A stretch of DNA of 64,000 bases. Source: Acephala macrosclerotiorum. Taxonomy: Eukaryota; Ascomycota; Leotiomycetes; Helotiales; Mollisiaceae. Below the pieces are notes generated by a model. That model saw only the letters and a program-made list of their open reading frames with translations. It searched no databases and had not been told where the DNA came from. The stretch spans positions 1 to 64,000 of the forward strand of contig MU119250.1 of the NCBI GenBank assembly GCA_014904845.1. Direction: 5' to 3'. Shown in pieces: positions 63,169 to 64,000 of this stretch. The position numbers and the translations under genes were made by a program. Every line of letters begins with the position of its first letter. Positions within the stretch are counted from its first letter, which is position 1.

Positions 63169-64000
63169 GGCAGCGGCAAAGCAAAGGATATTTTTGGGAA
63201 ATCTTCGCAAGGGAGCGTGGAAAAGCAGAAATGCTGCTCGAGCCGTCGATCTCAGGGTGTGCCGCACTTTAGGCCGGAATAACCGCTTTTCCGGAAGAAC
63301 AACAAAAGCAGCAGCTTTGTGCGAGCCGACCCAGCCACGTTTACTGCAGCCTGTCATACGCCTCGCTAGAACGGCCTATGAAACCGCAATAAAAACAATT
63401 CGAAGCATGCCGTGTGAAGTCTAGACAAGCCTTGACAGCCCTCTCGCTTGGCCCTGTAGTTGGAGGGAACAAGCCCCCTTTTCTGACTAGGCCCGTGCCC
63501 GATATCTCTTCGGCCAAGCAGGGGAGCGCGTTAAGTGCTTTTTCTTAACGGAAGTCAACGGCAGCGTGCTTTTAGAGGCTTGTGTAGCTTTCTGGAGGCT
63601 TTTCATGGCTTGGAGGCGCTGAACCAACCCCGCACTCTAACTTGCTAAACCGGCCAGCCGAAGAGATAACGAGCATTGAATGAGTAAAGCGCTGCAGAAC
63701 TTGATAGGTATCGCGGTAGGACGGTAGATTGTGATCGTCGTTACTCAAGGGGAATTCGTAATTTTGCTTCTGATTCTTCAGCTTCCAATCCAGCCACCAA
63801 AAAAACAAGTCGAATCGGACATTACAAACTTCAGGCCCTTTCTCGTGCTTGGAAACAAAGTCCTTGAAGTTTATTCAGCGTGAAATAAATCAACCGTCGT
63901 CTCGGAGCTAGTTTGAATTGAATTTTATACACTAAGTTTCCAGCACAGCTAGCTTACTTCTGCTTCAGACGACATCTATTAACATTTCACTCATTCGTTT
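63169..64000. other. P450 upstream region
   Basis: About 830 bp containing the promoter of the minus-strand P450. TATCTCTTCGGC at 63502-63513 is the exact reverse complement of a 12-mer at 63658-63669; these could be paired binding sites. No further gene is visible before the window ends. Confidence 0.45.

Noticed and set aside
63169..63357. N-terminal extension of the P450 upstream of the chosen ATG
   Set aside because: Placing 63 more residues before the membrane anchor is unusual for a microsomal P450; the ATG at 63168 puts the anchor at the N-terminus.

Overview
The window reads as a chromosomal segment of a filamentous ascomycete (Pezizomycotina). The signs are spliceosomal introns with GT...AG ends and CTAAC/CTGAC-like branch sites, a HET-domain gene, a microsomal P450, a GH43 pseudogene, a berberine-bridge-type oxidase pseudogene, and a two-speed layout. 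Normal-GC gene islands alternate with extremely AT-rich blocks (judged by eye at roughly one tenth G+C). The blocks look like products of RIP-type C-to-T / G-to-A mutation. Leotiomycetes or a related class is possible, but I cannot place the species.

Layout. 1-7550: AT-rich block, no credible genes. 7797-12715: small island with an intact HET-domain gene, a degenerate minus-strand gene and a GH43 beta-xylosidase-like pseudogene whose Trp codons have become stops. 12716-15000: intermediate, mutated DNA. 15003-15524: normal-GC reading-frame remnant. 15640-44115: a 28.5-kb AT-rich block with several fossil tandem arrays (99-bp units twice, about 102, 78, 75 and 64 bp). It is bounded on both sides by an inverted copy of the same ~165-bp sequence. 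44609-45569 and 47306-47956: two short, non-coding, RIP-mutated elements with terminal inverted repeats and TA target duplications (Tc1/mariner-type MITEs) that share a subterminal motif. 45568-64000: gene-rich island.

The gene-rich island is dominated by coiled-coil proteins of unknown function. They are 274 aa (minus), 612 aa with a membrane segment (minus), 334 aa (minus), a broken acidic one (minus), 406 aa (plus) and 685 aa (plus). The last has five tandem 38-residue repeats and a C-terminal membrane anchor. Then come a frameshifted FAD-linked oxidase pseudogene and an intact three-exon cytochrome P450 (527 aa), which could be remains of an oxidative secondary-metabolism locus.

The genes do not form an obvious pathway. 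The most unusual content is the coiled-coil cluster with its 38-residue repeat, the inverted flanks of the large AT block, the strand-asymmetric composition inside the AT blocks, and premature stops explainable as C-to-T changes in sequences outside the AT blocks.
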